Shown here one piece after another: positions 63,446 through 64,000 of a DNA stretch of 64,000 nt. This DNA is from Pseudomonas viridiflava. GTDB taxonomy: Bacteria; Pseudomonadota; Gammaproteobacteria; Pseudomonadales; Pseudomonadaceae. The position numbers and the translations under genes are program-made. The stretch's first letter is position 1. Every line of letters begins with the position of its first letter. The stretch lies in assembly GCF_900583165.1 (NCBI RefSeq), contig NZ_UTKY01000008.1, positions 1 through 64,000 on the forward strand, written 5' to 3'. The notes beneath the pieces are model-generated. The model saw only the letters and a program-made list of their open reading frames with translations, made no database searches and was not told where the DNA came from.

Positions 63446-63488
63446 CCCAAGAAAAAGCCCCGCGCTTCTCTCGAAGGCGGGGCTTTTT
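63446..63488 (-). terminator. Terminator, copy 2 of a 43-bp duplication, after cyoE
   Basis: Identical to 62629-62671. It lies 14 bp after the cyoE stop and is probably the original cyoE terminator. Confidence 0.85.
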
Positions 63489-63502
63489 CACTGCTTGATG
63501 AC

Positions 63503-64000
63503 TCAGTGAGCGTAGGTCAGCAACAGCTCTTTCGGCACTTGGAAATCCAGGGACATCATCACGCTCAGCGCGGTAATGGTGAAGATCGAGAACACGAACA
63601 GCTTGCGCGCCCAGACGGTGTCATCCACCGCCTTGTAGCCGGTCCAGGCCATGTACAACCAGTACATGCCCATGGCAGCAGCGACGGCGAGGTAGCTCAT
63701 GCCGGCGTAGCCACTGAAGGTCAACATCAAGGTCGCCACGAGGAAGGCCAGGATGTACAGCAGGATGTGTTTCTTGGCCACCTGAATGCCACGCTTGACC
63801 GGCAATACCGGAATCGACGCAGCCAGGTAGTCATTGAAGCGGAAGATCGCAATGGCGTAGGAGTGCGGCATCTGCCACAGGCTGAACATCACCAGTAGCG
63901 TCAGCGCGGCCATGTCGAAGCTATTGGTTACAGCCACATAACCAATCACCGGCGGCATCGCCCCCGACAGACTGCCCACCAGCGTGCCGTGAACCGACTT
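63503..64000 (-). CDS. cyoE: Protoheme IX farnesyltransferase, 3' part
   Basis: The last 166 residues of heme O synthase, running off the window. It is a polytopic membrane enzyme that adds a farnesyl group to heme b for cytochrome oxidases. The stretch [16 protein letters not shown] and [19 protein letters not shown] is diagnostic. The start lies beyond 64000. Confidence 0.93.
   Translation of the reverse strand, partial: KSVHGTLVGSLSGAMPPVIGYVAVTNSFDMAALTLLVMFSLWQMPHSYAIAIFRFNDYLAASIPVLPVKRGIQVAKKHILLYILAFLVATLMLTFSGYAGMSYLAVAAAMGMYWLYMAWTGYKAVDDTVWARKLFVFSIFTITALSVMMSLDFQVPKELLLTYAH

Overview
The window is chromosomal DNA of a fluorescent Pseudomonas, most likely the P. fluorescens group. 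The evidence is high-GC codon use, several families of short palindromic repeats of the pseudomonad REP type (GTGGGAGGGGGC and GTAGGAGCGAGC types), a bphO-bphP bacteriophytochrome pair, an S-pyocin-domain bacteriocin, cyoE and Tat-exported and Coq7-type proteins.

Positions 1-40840 hold an almost complete flagellar gene set of enterobacterial type, headed by flhDC instead of the fleQ/fleSR regulators of the usual polar pseudomonad flagellum. The layout is flgNMA (-), flgBCDEFGHIJ and flgKL (+), fliLMNOPQR and fliFGHIJK (-), fliE and fliDST (+), flhDC and motAB (+), flhBA-flhF-fliA (+), a very large glycosyltransferase fusion and fliC (-), then a second stator pair motA2-motB2 (+). Export apparatus, basal body, hook, filament, cap, chaperones, stators, sigma28, anti-sigma and master regulator are all present; chemotaxis genes are absent. 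Five sites placed for flgMN, flgKL, fliDST, motAB and fliC share one sigma28-like architecture (T/C-[A/C]-A-A, then GCCGAT 20 bp downstream), so the cluster appears to carry its own three-tier hierarchy: FlhDC, then hook-basal body and FliA, then the late genes. A second FlhDC-dependent flagellum is known from some P. fluorescens strains such as F113; this looks like that system, with unusual FlhF, FliP and glycosyltransferase proteins.

Positions 40900-45350 carry ordinary chromosomal genes (a degenerate J-domain membrane protein, membrane proteins, a LysE exporter, a PH-domain protein). Positions 45400-51700 are an accessory stretch. It has a DUF3077 gene behind a 24-codon upstream ORF and a strongly folded leader, an AT-rich DUF5343/HEPN gene pair that looks like a defence or toxin module, a frameshifted PIN toxin with its antitoxin, a colicin-E3-type ribonuclease bacteriocin with its immunity gene, and two unrecognised genes around a repeat.

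Positions 51700-64000 return to conserved genes: a lipoprotein, cytochrome c, a Coq7-type hydroxylase, a response regulator, heme oxygenase and bacteriophytochrome, a PhoD-like phosphatase, a PAS-GGDEF cyclase, a Tat-exported aminotransferase and the 3' part of cyoE. A HigB2/HigA2 toxin-antitoxin module lies between two identical 43-bp terminator copies just before cyoE.
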